From Hordeum vulgare subsp. vulgare (taxonomy: Eukaryota > Streptophyta > Magnoliopsida > Poales > Poaceae), in the NCBI RefSeq assembly GCF_904849725.1, contig NC_058524.1, positions 552,423,763 to 552,487,762 on the forward strand: 64,000 nucleotides of DNA. The letters are read 5' to 3'. The notes beneath the pieces were generated by a model that was given only the letters and a program-made list of their open reading frames with translations, searched no databases and was not told the DNA's origin. This document shows, piece by piece, positions 53,383 to 64,000 of the stretch. The translations under genes were made by a program, and so were the position numbers. Within the stretch, counting starts at the first letter, position 1. The number at the start of each line of letters is the position of its first letter.

Positions 53383-56300
53383 TTATGTAGGTGTATGTAT
53401 CCATGGTGTGTGTATGTGTGCTTGTGCATATGTGCACTAGTGCATGTGTAGGAGTAGAGTGTTGTCGTTGTTGCAAGGTCACCCATGTGTGAGTGTATGT
53501 GTTTGTGTGGGTGCCCTTGTGAGTGTGAGCTCATAATCATGTGTAGGTGTGTGTGTAGGGATTTAGTGTGTGCATGTGTGTGTGTTAGAACTAGCATGTG
53601 TAGGTGCTAGGTGTGCATGCTTTGATTGTATGTGAGTGTGTATGGTGATGTGCTATGGCACACATACATGAGGTCCAACCCTCATGTTCACCATTGGAGT
53701 TGTGGGTGTGTGCAAGTGCATGTGTAGGTGATGAACTAGTGAGTATCACATATGATATGGCACTATTTGAGCTATATGATTCCATGTTGTTTTTCCTTTC
53801 AACTTTGTGCCTACATGTGGTATGCAAGTTCCTAGGTTTTATATATGTTTTTGGGGTAGAATTTTCCTAGGAATCCATTGGTGGAATCAGATTTCACTTT
53901 GGAACATGTTGGTTTTGTTTTATGCTTAGGAGTTTGTATGTGCAAGTTGTGCCTTGTCCAACTAGGTATGTGGCTGAAATTGTCAGCTTGGTGAATTTTT
54001 TTGATTTTCACTAAGTCTGAGAAACTGCTATTATTTTCTTCCCTTGTTGTTGTGGTTGCAAAAGCTCATGTGTTGGGAATCAGCCCTTGCAATCAACTAG
54101 AGAGTTCGAGATTTTGGGTTTGTCTAGACCTTTGTTAAATTTCATGCACTTTCACTTCCTATAGATATTACTTTGGAGGCTTTCAAAATGCTTCAGAGCA
54201 TAAACACCTGGTGAGAATCTGAGATTTTCACTAAGTCCGTGAAATCTGTTATTTTTGTCCAAGTTAGCACCTATAGATCTTTCTGTGTGTGACTCCTTTG
54301 TATTATCTTTTTGCTCAGGATTGTAGAGATTTTGGATAGCTTTTGCCACATATCTTCTTTGGCACATTTGGGTGGCTGTAGGTGCTTTGCATGTTGCTCA
54401 CAAACTGCTACGATGCTGTTTAGGACAGATTGCATACTTTTGTTGTTTTGAAGCTTGTGGTGCATAGTTGGTGGTGTGGTGAGTTACTTTGCACCACCCG
54501 ACCTATACTTGTTTTTTTGATCATGTGGCAACCTAGGAATACCAGAAGTGTGCCATTGGAGTGTGCTTGTGGTGGATTTGACCAGTAGGTCTCCATATCT
54601 TGTTTCATAGTTTCCGGTTGATCCGTAGCTCCGTTCCCAACGTTCTTTATATGTTTTTGGATTGTTTTCTCGTGATGCACATGTTCATGTAATCTTCATG
54701 CATGTCAAGATAGCTTAGAGAGAAGTTATGTCCAGAAGTTTATCTTCTCTTCTCATGCATATGCAGGTGACTAGATTAGAGATGCAGGCTTCATTGTCAT
54801 CTCATGCATCATCTGTTTCTTGCATCATGTTGTGTTGTTGTTCATTGGCTGTTATTTTTATCTTGGGTAGCACCGGGATCAGAGAGTGAGTGGGTGGATT
54901 CTGGAGAGTATGTGCAGGACGAACAAGAGCAGTTCCAAGCTGAAGACATCACAGGCAAGATGACCGTGACCCTGATACCGTATCTAGCTTTGTTATGCTT
55001 AGACTCACGTTTCCTTCGATATATGCTCGCTGCCTACCACTTGATATAAATGCCTCCTGATATTGCCATGAAACCCAAACACCTTCCCCTCCTAGCTAAT
55101 CTTGTTTGGCTAAGTAGGCATGCTCAACTTCTAATGATAGCTTTGCTAGTTGCAGGTACCAGCTGTCTCATGTGATAACATGAGAATTTGATATCATTAT
55201 GTTGTTAACTACTATTTAATTAATGCACCTATACAATTGGTAAATGATGGAAGGCCTAGCTTTTGCCGGGTTATTTGTTCCGTTATTGCCACCTTAGTTT
55301 CCTGCTACCGGTGTCTGATTCCATAACTTATTGCTACTAACACGTTCGGGGTTGTTATGGGGACCCCCTTGATAAATCGTGTAGTGTTAAGACTTGTCCG
55401 ACAGGACCCAACATTGGTTTTAATTTGCCAATCACCTAATAATAATTTGCATAGGGAATAACTACCCCAAGGATTTAATCAACAACCCGGGCCAGTGCTC
55501 CTCATGAGTGTTGGTCCAAACTAGCGCACCGTGCGGGCCATCCCGGGGCAACTCGGGAGATTTCTCTGGCCACCGTATGCTTTGCTTATCCGGCGTGTCC
55601 TGAGACTGAGATACGCGGCTCTTATAGGGGTCGTCGACATGTCAGGGGGTCTTGCTAGTCTTGTCTTACCTTAGCAATATATCTTGCGTATAGGAATCAC
55701 GGTGAAGCTTTGGTTCTCCCAGGAGTTGAGGTTTTCCTCTAAGGAATCTGACGAGATCACGAGATTTGTGATAGAGGATTACTTTGCGGCCCATGATCGT
55801 TTGTGATGGACTAGTTGGATCACCCCTGCAGGGTTTAATCTTTCGTAAAGCCGTTCCCTCGATTATGTGGCAACATGGATTATTTGTTAACATCCAGTTC
55901 TAGATAACTTGAACTAATTCTAATAAAACTGCCAACCGTGTGCGTAACCGTGACTGTCCCCTTCAAAGACCTCTCTTCGATCAGGAACATGGTGGGGTTA
56001 TGTTTGACGTAAGTAGGTGTTCAGGATCACTTAGTGATCACCTAGTCTTCGACCGCTCGCGTAGACCACCACATCTATAACTTTGTTCTACGTAAGTTAT
56101 GCACCATATAAGCTTAGGATGCCGCAACCTAAACACTGAACCTTCCTCACCTAATAACTTGACTAGTTTCGGTACCGAGGTCATAGATTGTTGAGTCCCT
56201 AGGCTCACAGATTACTTGAACACCCCAACAGGTATAGGTACGCCCGACACAGGTGATCCCGACGGCACGCAGCTGGCGTGTCAGTACGATGAGGAGAACG

Positions 56301-56597
56301 ACCGCCTCTACGTGAACTATCCAGAAGACTGAGGCCGTGGTCGTGATCGTGGGCAAGCATGCGTGATAGCATAGCCTTTTTCTTATGTTATGTAGTCTGT
56401 AGCAGAACTACCTTGTTTGAATAAATGTGTGGATGTAAACTCTGATATTATCTATGTGAGATGGCAAACGATTCCCTATTTGTCATTCTTAAATTATGGT
56501 GCTATGTTTATCTTGCTTGCGAAACGCATAGATGCGCTTCTTTCCATTTTGGGGCATTGCCCCCTAAATAGGAAAGGACCGCATCTTAGTCGTTACA
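53383..56597 (+). repeat. 5' LTR of the chromovirus (left end unclear)
   Basis: Ends CGTTACA, complementary to the start TGTAATG of the 3' LTR at 63379. 53383-53740 is GT-rich (tgtgtgtatgtgtg). The right part holds 'gcgcaccgtgcgggccatcccggggcaactcggg', a kind of block I know from wheat Tekay-type LTRs. No gene inside. The full length cannot be given, since the 3' copy lies outside the window. Confidence 0.7.
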
Positions 56598-56600
56598 AGT

Positions 56601-56614
56601 TGGTAATCAGAGCC
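56601..56614 (+). other. Primer binding site of the chromovirus
   Basis: TGGTAATCAGAGCC, initiator tRNA-Met type site (TGGTATCAGAGCC) with one extra A, three bases after the LTR. Confidence 0.8.
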
Positions 56615-57655
56615 TTACGACCATAGGAGCCTTTGTGTGATCGTACTTGGCCGAGTCAAGTCTAATAATATGTTTTGAGTCTTAGTTATATCTGAGAGTA
56701 GGTTTCTTTTTTCTCCTCTTCCATGCTCTGGTGAGGTTCTCGGCTTAGGAAATATAAATTCTACTCCTCTTCTCGCTCAATTTTTTTTAGGATCACGCGG
56801 GTATTTTGAAATCTATATGATATCGATGTGACGGAGTTCTGTCTTGGTGCCTCCTGTCTTCCTTGATTTTTTCCAAGGAGTTGAGATCCAAGGGTTCTTG
56901 TGCACATCGCCATCATTCAGATTTTTGAGTATCTCAGAACGAAGGATGTTCGTAATTGCTTCAATACTAGTAGTGGCGAGATAACCCCGATGTCCCCAGT
57001 ACTGGTGCAGATTGTTCGGGAGTACTTCCATACTTTGTATCATTGTGATCATGAGGGTCTGTAGTAGATGAAGGTCCGAGATTCTGGTTATGTGTTGACG
57101 GATGTGATACATTGGACGGGTTACTATAGGAGTTGTGTGAATATTACTCCTTGTATCCGTGTACCAGATTGCATGACCAGATATTTCGGGAATTCATAGG
57201 TGGGATATCAAGTAGTGACTTATAGGACAATCTTCCTACACATGCATGATGTGAGGTTGGGATTCGACATTCAGTGGGTACGTTTGTTCACGGTCTTCTT
57301 ACATCGGTTCTCGTTGTATCTTAAAGAGTCCTTGTAGCTTGCTACGACTCGGGGATGCTTTGTAAGTCGTGTGCACTACCTTGCACAAGATGGCTACAGT
57401 AAATTCGAGCCCGTGCGATCTTATCCACGAAGATATCGGATGAAATATCGATCATACGTTTGTTCCGAGCTGTTCTAGCTCATACTTGTTTGCAAGTGGT
57501 CTTAATCAGATTTTTGTCGACAGTCACTTTGAGGAAGCATTCCTACTATTTTGTTCGAGTGCAATTTCTATATTCCTGTTGAGGTATTCCTGCCTTTTTG
57601 ATTCAGCTTTACCTTCAATATTATTCTGTGGGCTAATGAGTTGTCCGTCTTCCGG
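56615..57655 (+). other. Untranslated leader of the chromovirus
   Basis: About 1.04 kb, no convincing gene. Contains ttctcctcttc and ttctcgctc pyrimidine runs and a 9-T run near 56781. Confidence 0.65.
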
Positions 57656-58700
57656 ATGGCTCCACCAACTCGTCAGAATCCAGGTCGTGAGGGTGCTGAG
57701 ATACCGCCACCAACCCCTCCACCACCTCCTCCTCCTGCAGAGGCTTGGCAATTGGTGATGGCTGCTACAAATGCAAACACTCAGATGTTGATCCAGTTGT
57801 TGCAAGAGAAGACTAATCAGCAGCAAGGCAACTTCAACCATGGTGGCAATCAGTTTGCTAATCTGAGTCAATTCCTGTCAAATCAGCCAAAGACCTTCAC
57901 GTCGTGTAATCAACCTTTTGACGCTGAGGATTGGATTCGCGACATGAACAAGCACTTTGAGTGCAGCAATGTTCGTCCGGAGGATTTCATCAAGTTTGCA
58001 GCATTCCAGCTGAAGGGGCAAGCATCGATCTGGTGGCAGCAGTTGAAGGATTTTAGGGGTGCCAGAGTGATCACTTGGGATGAGTTCTGCAGAGACTTCA
58101 GGTCCCACTACATCCCGTCTAGCTTTGTGGAGGAAATGCGTGAGAAGTTTAGGCGCTTGAAGCAAGGTGGTAACTCCATGTACAAGTACAACGTCGAGTT
58201 CCACAAGCTAGCCCGATATGCCTTGCATGACATTCCAGATCATAAGAGGAAGATCTATTAGTTCAGAGGTGGTTTGAAAGAGGATTTGCAGCTAGCCCTC
58301 GCTTTGCACGATCCTGAGGAGTTTGATAAGTTCTACAACTTGGCTCTCAAGGCTGAGGCAGCTTTGCTCAGGGTGGAGAATTCGAAGAAGTGTTTCAGAG
58401 ATTCCAGCTCGTCTTCCTCAACTCAGGTGGTTCAGAAGCAACATAAATATTGGGTGTCTCTTCATCCTCCTCGGCACACGTAGCAGTTCAAGCAATCAGG
58501 TGGCCGTGGTTGTTCCCACCCACCCAACCCAGCTTTCGAGCAGAGGTTTCAGCAGCAGAAGCAAGGGACTCCTCAGACACAATACCGTCAGCCGGCAGAT
58601 GTTACTTGTCACAAGTGTGGGTAGAAGGGTCACTATGCCAACAAGTGCACTTCTCAGCTGCGTCTTCCGCCTCCTCCTCCAGGCAAACCTCCAAGCAATG
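57656..58700 (+). pseudogene. gag: Gag of the chromovirus
   Basis: ATG at 57656 (MAPPTRQNPGREGAE), then a Pro-rich stretch and the gag domain: FDAEDWIRDMNKHFECSNVR, FAAFQLKGQASIWWQQLKDF, FVEEMREKFRRLKQGGNSMY. In-frame TAG stops at 58259, 58481 and 58622. The last lies inside the CCHC zinc knuckle, C-HKC-G*KGHYANKC, at a position where many family members have Gln (CAG). Without these stops the frame would run into protease. Role: particle coat and RNA binding. Confidence 0.87.
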
Positions 58701-59377
58701 CTATCGTGAAGTTCAACCCCAGGTCTGCTAGAGTCAATATGGTGAATGCAGCTGAAGCAGACAACTCCTCAGACGTGATTATGGGTAACCTTTCAGTCAA
58801 TGATTTTCCTGCTAAAGTCTTGTTTGATTCTGGTGCTTCACATTGCTTTATGTCAAAGTCATTTTTCATCAAGCATGATTTCCCCTCGACAATTTTGGAT
58901 AGACCTTTGGGTGTTGTTTCTCGGGGTGCACAGATGAGGTCAAATTATGTAGTTCCTGATGTCTTTGTCAAGATGGGCGATTATGCTTTTCTGGCTTCTC
59001 CGTATGTCTTGGGAAATTCCGACATTGATTTGATCCTTGGTATGGACTGGTTGGCTATGAACAAGGCATATATTGATTGTGAAGCTAAAGAAGTGAAGCT
59101 AACTCACTCTTCGGAGGACGTGATTATCTTTGCTGCGCGCGATGACACAATCCGTCTATTTTCCTTAAATGAGAAGGGTGAGATTTCTCCAATTTCGCAA
59201 GTCCAAGTGGTGTGCAAATATGAAGATGTGTTTCCAGAAGAACTGCCAGGAATGCCTCCGCACCGAGAAGTTGTATTCGTTATTGAGCTTGAACCGGGTA
59301 CTGAGCCTGTGTGCAAACGGCCGTACAAATTGGGTCCAGAAGAGTTGAAGGAACTGAAGAGACACCTCGATGAGTAG
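58701..59377 (+). pseudogene. Aspartic protease and start of reverse transcriptase of the chromovirus
   Basis: Same frame as gag. Active site VLFDSGASHCFMS (DSG kept), second block LILGMDWLAMNKAYIDC, then the RT N-terminus (YEDVFPEELPGMPPHREVVF, GTEPVCKRPYKLGPEELKEL). TAG at 59375-59377 ends it, and RT continues in frame behind it. Confidence 0.88.
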
Positions 59378-60600
59378 GAGCGTCTGGGTCTGATCGGACC
59401 AAGCTCTTCTCCTTGGGGCTGCGGAGTGCTGTTTGTCGAGAAGAAGGATGGCACAGACCGAATGCGTGTCGATTACCGTCCATTGGAGAAGAAGACAATC
59501 AGAAACAAGTATCCACTTCCTAACATTAATGAGTTGTTCGAGCAATTGAAAGGGGCTAAGGTCTTCTCCAAGCTTGATCTCAGGATGGGCTATCATCAAA
59601 TTCGCATTCGCGAAGTGGATATTCCAAAGACTGCTTTCAGGGCAAGTTTTGGCTCGTACGAGTATACAGTAATGTCTTTTGGTCTCGCAAATGCTCCACT
59701 GACATTTTTTCGAATGATGAACTATATATTCTACCCGTTCAAGAATGAATTCGTCTTGCTGTATCTCGATGATATTCTGGTCTTTTCAGAAACTGAGGAA
59801 GAGCACGAAGAACATCTCAGGCTGGTGCTTGATAAGGTGAGAGAGCATAAGTTCTATGCCAAGTTTTCCAAATGTGAGTTCTGGTTGAAAGAAGTTGCCT
59901 ACCTTGGGCACATCATCTCTGCCGAGGGCATCAAAGTTGATCCGTCGAAGGTGCATGCCATTGTTGAGTGGGACCCTCCGCAAAATGTGAACCAGCTTCG
60001 AAGCTTTCTCGGGCTTGCAAGCTATTGTAGAAGATTCATTGAAAACTTCTCCAAGATTGCTAAGCATCTCTCAAGTCTTCTTTAGAAGGGTGTGAAGTAT
60101 GTCTGGTGTCCAGAGTGTCAGATGGCCTTCGACACACTCAAAGAGAAGCTCACCTCTACTCCAGTCTTGGTTCCTCCTGATGACTCCAAACTTTACCAAG
60201 TGTGCTGTGACGCCTCTCTTCAAGATCTTAGTGATGTGTTGATGCAAGACAAGAAATTGGTAGCTTATACCTCGAGGCAGTTGAAGCCAAGTGAGAAGAA
60301 TTATCCTGTTCATGATCTTGAGCTGGCGGTAGTGGTACATGCTCTGATGACTTGGAGACACCTCTTGTTGGAACGAAAGGTTGAAGTGTTTACTGATCAC
60401 AAGAGTCTCAAGTACATCTTCACCCAGCCTAAACTCAATCTTCGGCAAAATCGTTGGGTGGAAATGCTCCAAGATTTTAATCCGAGTGTTGAGTACACTC
60501 CAGGCAAAGCTAATGTCGTGGCAGATGCTTTGAGCAGGAAGGCTTACTGCAACAGTCTCATTCTGAAGCCTCTCCAGCCTGACCTTTGTGAATCTTTCAG
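59378..60600 (+). pseudogene. Reverse transcriptase and RNase H of the chromovirus
   Basis: RT blocks: [60 protein letters not shown], the catalytic [17 protein letters not shown], and [18 protein letters not shown] thumb. TAG at 60083-60085 lies in the connection (SSLL*KGVKYVW). RNase H follows: YQVCCDAS (first Asp), YPVHDLELAVVVHAL (Glu), VEVFTDHKSLKYI (Asp), NVVADALSRK (last Asp). All catalytic residues are present, so only the stops disable it. Confidence 0.9.
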
Positions 60601-60987
60601 AAAGCTCAACCTTCAGTTAGTACCTCAGGGATTTCTTGCAAATCTTCAGATCTCTCCTACCTTGGAAGACCAAGTCCGAGCAGCACAACTTCTTGATGCA
60701 ATGGTGAAGAAAGTTAAGATTGGCTTGGCAAAGGGAGTTCCTAAATATAAGTGCTTCAGTGTTGATGCCAGAGACACATTATTATTTGAGGATCGTCTTG
60801 TCGTTCCGAAAGGTGATGTTAGAAAGGTTATCATGGAAGAAGCTGATAACTCTTTGCTCTCAATACATCCAGGTAGCTCCAAGATGTATGAGGACTTGAA
60901 ACAGACCTTCTGGTGGACTCGCATGAAGCATGAGATTGCTCAGTTCGTAAATGAATGTGATGTATGTCGAATGGTGAAAGAAGAGAT
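60601..60987 (+). pseudogene. Integrase N-terminal zinc-binding domain of the chromovirus
   Basis: HPGSSKMYEDLKQTFWWTRM followed by FVNECDVCRMVK gives the HHCC-type finger. At 60988 a solo LTR begins, and the integrase resumes at 62230. Confidence 0.86.
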
Positions 60988-62229
60988 TGATACGTCCATT
61001 TTGCATCATGCTTTCATGTTGATATTTATTACTTTATGGGCTGTTACATTACTTTGTGGTACCATATTTATGCCTTTTCTCTCTTATTTTGCAAGGTTTA
61101 TTTGAGGAGGGAGAATTCAGGCAGCTGGAATTCTGGACTGGAAAAGGAGCAAATCTTAGTCCACTATTCTGCACAACTCCAAATGCCCTGAAAATTTACG
61201 TGTATGTTTTTGGGATTATATAAAAAATACTGGGCGAAAGAAGTACCAGAGGGGAGCTACCAGGGCGCCACAAGCCTAGTAGCCGCCACCCCCTAGTGGC
61301 GGCTAGCAAGCTTGTGGGCTCCCTGACGGCCCACTGGCCCCCCTCTTTTGCTATATGAAGGGTTTCGTTCCAGAATAAATCAATCTTGGGAGCTTTTTCG
61401 TGGTTTCGCCGCCACCACGAGGCAGAACTTGAGCAGATCCAATCTAGAGCTCCGGCAGGACGATCGTCCCTCCCGGAGGGGGAAATCGTCGCCATCATCA
61501 TCAACAACACTCCTCTCGTCGGAGGGGAGGCATCGTCATCAACATCTTCATCAGCACCATCTCCTCTCCAATCCCTAGTTCATCTCTTGTAACCAATCTC
61601 CGTCTCGCGACTCCGATTGGTACTTGTAAGGTTACTAGTAGTGTTGATTACTCTTTGTAGTTGATGCTAGTTGGATTACTTGGTGGAAGAGTTTATGTTC
61701 AGATCCTTGATGCTATTCATTACACCTCTGATCATGATTATGATTATGCTTTGTGAGTAGTTACTTTTGTTCCTGAGGACATGGGATAAGTCATGCTGAT
61801 AATAGTCATGTGAATTTGGTATTCGTTCGGTATTTTGATAATAGTCAAGTAAGGGAAGTACCCAAGCACCGGTCCACCCACATATCAAAGTATCAAAGTA
61901 ACAAACGCGAATCACATGAACATGATGAAACTAGCATGACAGAAATTCCCGTGTGTCCTCGGGAGCGTTTTTCCTCCTATAAGACTTTGTTCAGGCTTGT
62001 CCCTTGCTACAAAATGGATTGGGCCACTTGCTGCACCATTGCTACTACTTGTTACTTTTTGCTTGCTACGTTGCACCTCACTACACCATCACTTGTTACC
62101 GTTACTTTCAGTGCTTGCAGTTATTACCTTGCTGAATACTGTTTACCAGAGCCTTCTGCTCCTTGTTGGGTTCGACACTCTTACTTATCAAAAGGACTAC
62201 GATTGATCCGCTATACTTGTGGGTCATCA
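60988..62229 (+). mobile_element. Solo LTR of an Athila-type element (1242 bp) inside the integrase
   Basis: Starts TGATACGTCCATTTTGC, ends ACTTGTGGGTCATCA. The right flank is AGCAT; the left flank reads AG-AT with one base lost, so this is a decayed 5-bp duplication. Removing it joins the integrase in frame. It has the usual GC-rich block (ggcgccacaagcctag) and no internal region, the product of recombination between two LTRs. Confidence 0.86.
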
Positions 62230-63121
62230 AGCATCAACGTCCAACAGGTCTTTTGCATCCATTGCCCATTCCCGAGTGGATGTTCGACCATATTGAGATG
62301 GATTTCGTCACCGGGTTTCCGAAGTCCAAGAAGGGTAACGATGCCATCCTCGTCGTCATCGACAAGTTGAGTAAAGTGGCTCATTTTCTTCCAGTCAAGG
62401 AATCCATCTCGGCAGCTCAGCTTGCAGAGCTGTATATTTCCAGGATAGTATCTTTGCATGACGTGCCTATGTTGATTTCTCCGGATTGCGGAAGTATCTT
62501 CACTTCCAAGTTCCGGGACTCTTTTCAGTCTGCGATGGGTACGAAGATACGATTCAGCACAACTTTTCATCCTCAGACTAGTGGGCAAGTGGAGAGAGTC
62601 AATCAGGCCCTTGAGGATATGCTGAGAGCCTGTGTCATTTATTTTGGCATGAAGTGGGAAGACTGCCTGCCCTTCGCTGAATTTTCGTATCACAACAGTT
62701 ATCAAGCTAGTTCAGGCAAAGCTCCGTTTCAGATTCTCTATGGTAGGAAGTGCCGTACCCCGCTCAGCTGGTCCGAGACTGGCGAGCGTCAGATTCTTGG
62801 GAATGACTTGATCGAAGAAGCATAACAGATGTGTCGGGTCATTCGGGATAATCTAAGAGCAACGCAGTCCCGTCAGAAGAGCTACTATGATAACAAGCAT
62901 CGTGACATGTCTTATGAGCTCGATGACTTCGTCTATCTCAAAGTGTCTCCTATGAAGGGCACACAATGTTTTGGCATCAAAGGCAAGCTTGCTCCTCATT
63001 TCGTTGGTCCTTTCAGAGTTGTCGGCAAGAGAGGCGACCTTTCGTATCAGCTTGAGCTCCCTTCCAACTTTGCAAACGTGCATGACGTGTTCCATGTCTC
63101 TCAGCTCCGGAGATGCTTCTA
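62230..63121 (+). pseudogene. Integrase core and C-terminal part of the chromovirus
   Basis: After the solo LTR: FDHIEMDFVTGFPKSKKGND (first Asp), VPMLISPDCGSIFTSKF (second Asp; usually SDRGS or similar, here changed), TTFHPQTSGQVERVNQALED (Glu), then GRKCRTPLSWSETGER. TAA at 62823-62825; in frame behind it the GPY/F domain (KLAPHFVGPFRVVGKRGDLS, NVHDVFHVSQLRRC). TAG at 63119-63121 separates the chromodomain. Confidence 0.88.
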
Positions 63122-63341
63122 GACTCCCGAGCGCACAGTTCTTCTTCAAGATATCGACCTTCAACCCGACCTATCCTATCGTGAGCATCTAGTTTTCGTT
63201 CTCGAGATGACTAAGCGCAAGACCCACAACAAGTCAATCAAGTTTCTCAAGGTGAAGTGGTCACATCATTTCGATAAAGAGGCCACTTGGGAACGCGAGG
63301 ATCACCTCCGTTCCGAATTCCCAGAGTTCTTTCAGTCCTAG
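63122..63341 (+). pseudogene. Chromodomain at the integrase C-terminus
   Basis: In frame after the TAG: LSYREHLVFVLEMTKRKTHN, SIKFLKVKWSHHFDKEATWE, REDHLRSEFPEFF, TAG at 63339. The W..H/EATWE pattern is the chromodomain of chromoviruses, which steers integration to certain chromatin. The polypurine tract gtgggagagtt follows at 63368-63378. Confidence 0.85.
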
Positions 63342-63378
63342 ATCTCGGGACGAGATATTTTTGTAGTGTGGGAGAGTT

Positions 63379-63680
63379 TGTAATGCCCCAAGTGTAACTT
63401 GCCATATTTGGAACCTTGCCATGTGTGGGCCCATGATGTCATTGCTATGAGAGCTATATTTCATGTGTTATTTCATGTGATCATACCTTGTCTCCCCTTT
63501 GCATTCATGCATCCATATCATTCATGCCTTCATTGTGTTTGTTGTTGTTGTTGATCCATGTATGTGGTATGTGATGTTGATGTGCTATGTGATGATGAAG
63601 TGGTGTTTGAAAGTGGGGTTTCAACTATAATAGTTTTCAACTAGGTTTCAAAACACCCTTCTTTATTTCTCAAGCTCAAG
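63379..63680 (+). repeat. Start of the 3' LTR of the chromovirus
   Basis: TGTAATGCCCCAAGTG after the polypurine tract. The LTR-like part is recognisable to about 63670 (gtttcaaaacacccttc), where an unrelated antisense frame begins. Confidence 0.8.
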
Positions 63681-63682
63681 AT

Positions 63683-64000
63683 TTACTTGATCGCGTGATA
63701 CTCCAGAGTTCCGCTGTGCTTCTCCAAGGTCTGGGAATAAGACAAGAGAGCGTCATTGGTCTTGTTTGAGATGATGTCTCCGTCTTCATTTCTCCGGGAT
63801 ACAGCGAACAGGTCTGGAGAAATAGGGCAGCCTTTGTATTCATCCTTGATACGTCCGAGTGCACAATGAATTGCCATGTCCCTTCCGAGAATCCAGTTGG
63901 GTGCGATGAACTTGAAATCCATCGGCTCAGTGCGCGGGTCGAATGTCCTTCCGGGAATATGCACCTCGATCCTGTAGCGTGAATCCTCCGGGTAAGACGA
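63683..64000 (-). CDS. Unrecognised antisense open frame, partial, running out of the window
   Basis: Minus frame open from the window edge to TAA at 63683, at least 105 residues (first Met at 63964). It shows IPGRTFDPRTEPMDFKFIAP, NWILGRDMAIHCALGRIKDE and an acidic C-terminus with SQTLEKHSGTLEYHAIK. It looks like a real protein end: mixed composition, no repeats, no stop. I do not recognise a family. It lies where the chromovirus 3' LTR should continue, so it may belong to another element inserted there or to an LTR-internal antisense gene. No splice signal can be judged, since the start is outside. Confidence 0.5.
   Translation of the reverse strand, partial: SSYPEDSRYRIEVHIPGRTFDPRTEPMDFKFIAPNWILGRDMAIHCALGRIKDEYKGCPISPDLFAVSRRNEDGDIISNKTNDALLSYSQTLEKHSGTLEYHAIK

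Larger units (their letters stand above)
53383..64000 (+). mobile_element. Tekay-type chromovirus (Ty3/gypsy), 5' LTR cut at the left
   Basis: Parts: 5' LTR to 56597 (left end not found, CACTA remains adjoin), primer site 56601, leader, gag with zinc knuckle, protease, reverse transcriptase, RNase H, integrase split by a solo LTR, C-terminal chromodomain, polypurine tract, 3' LTR from 63379 running out of the window. Gag through integrase N-terminus is one reading frame with five TAG stops. The chromodomain and domain order define chromoviruses; the long LTR with TGTAATG...GTTACA ends suggests the Tekay/Del lineage. Confidence 0.88.

Noticed and set aside
53282..53827. His/Thr-rich minus-strand frames
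   Set aside because: Result from the GT-rich stretch (HTHTHT repeats).

Overview
The window is repeat-only plant DNA, almost certainly from a large Triticeae genome (wheat, barley, rye, Aegilops type). It holds nested LTR retrotransposons of families typical of those genomes (BARE/WIS/Angela-like copia with 1.8 kb LTRs, Athila-type gypsy elements with LTRs starting TGATACG, a Tat-lineage gypsy, a Tekay-type chromovirus) and two CACTA DNA transposons. I see no ordinary host gene, tRNA, rRNA or CRISPR. Family names come from remembered motifs, not from a database search.

Layout. 1-29133 is a nest at least five levels deep. A Tat-lineage gypsy (1035-13775, TSD TTATC) lies in the 3' LTR of a BARE/Angela-like copia element (1-15535). 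That copia lies in the 5' LTR of an Athila-like gag-protease element (to 22233). That element interrupts an Athila-like element on the minus strand (22234-28236), which lies inside the 5' LTR of a second Angela-like copia (28237-50068). The integrase gene of this copia is split by a 12.9 kb CACTA transposon (31848-44749, TSD AAT). The copia's 3' LTR (47310-49113) is followed by a second copy of the copia leader, so the order is LTR-internal-LTR-internal. Next come a truncated Athila-type LTR (50069-51393), the remains of another CACTA with Ulp1-like protease exons (to 53382), and a Tekay-like chromovirus (53383 to the window end) whose integrase holds a solo LTR (60988-62229).

The most notable object is a six-exon gene on the antisense strand of the Tat element (12697 to 9237). 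Five introns with GT-AG junctions keep one reading frame over 876 codons, broken only by two TGA stops. Its first exon resembles the plant 'putative gypsy type transposon' domain (PF04195). Between this gene and pol lies a 70-bp tandem array whose units can each form two hairpins, with paired base changes in one stem. The large CACTA carries two genes on the minus strand. One is a TnpD-like transposase. The other is a nine-exon Ptta/En/Spm-type gene whose frame is kept across all junctions and broken by one TAG. It also has about five 700-bp repeats with purine/pyrimidine palindromes, a G-rich minisatellite, a 500-bp pyrimidine tract and palindromic subterminal repeats.

Nearly all element genes carry stops or frameshifts. 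Many stops are TAG or TGA, as expected from deamination of methylated CAG or CGA codons. The window therefore reads as silenced, nested intergenic DNA, with the Tat element among the youngest insertions (LTRs about 2% different).
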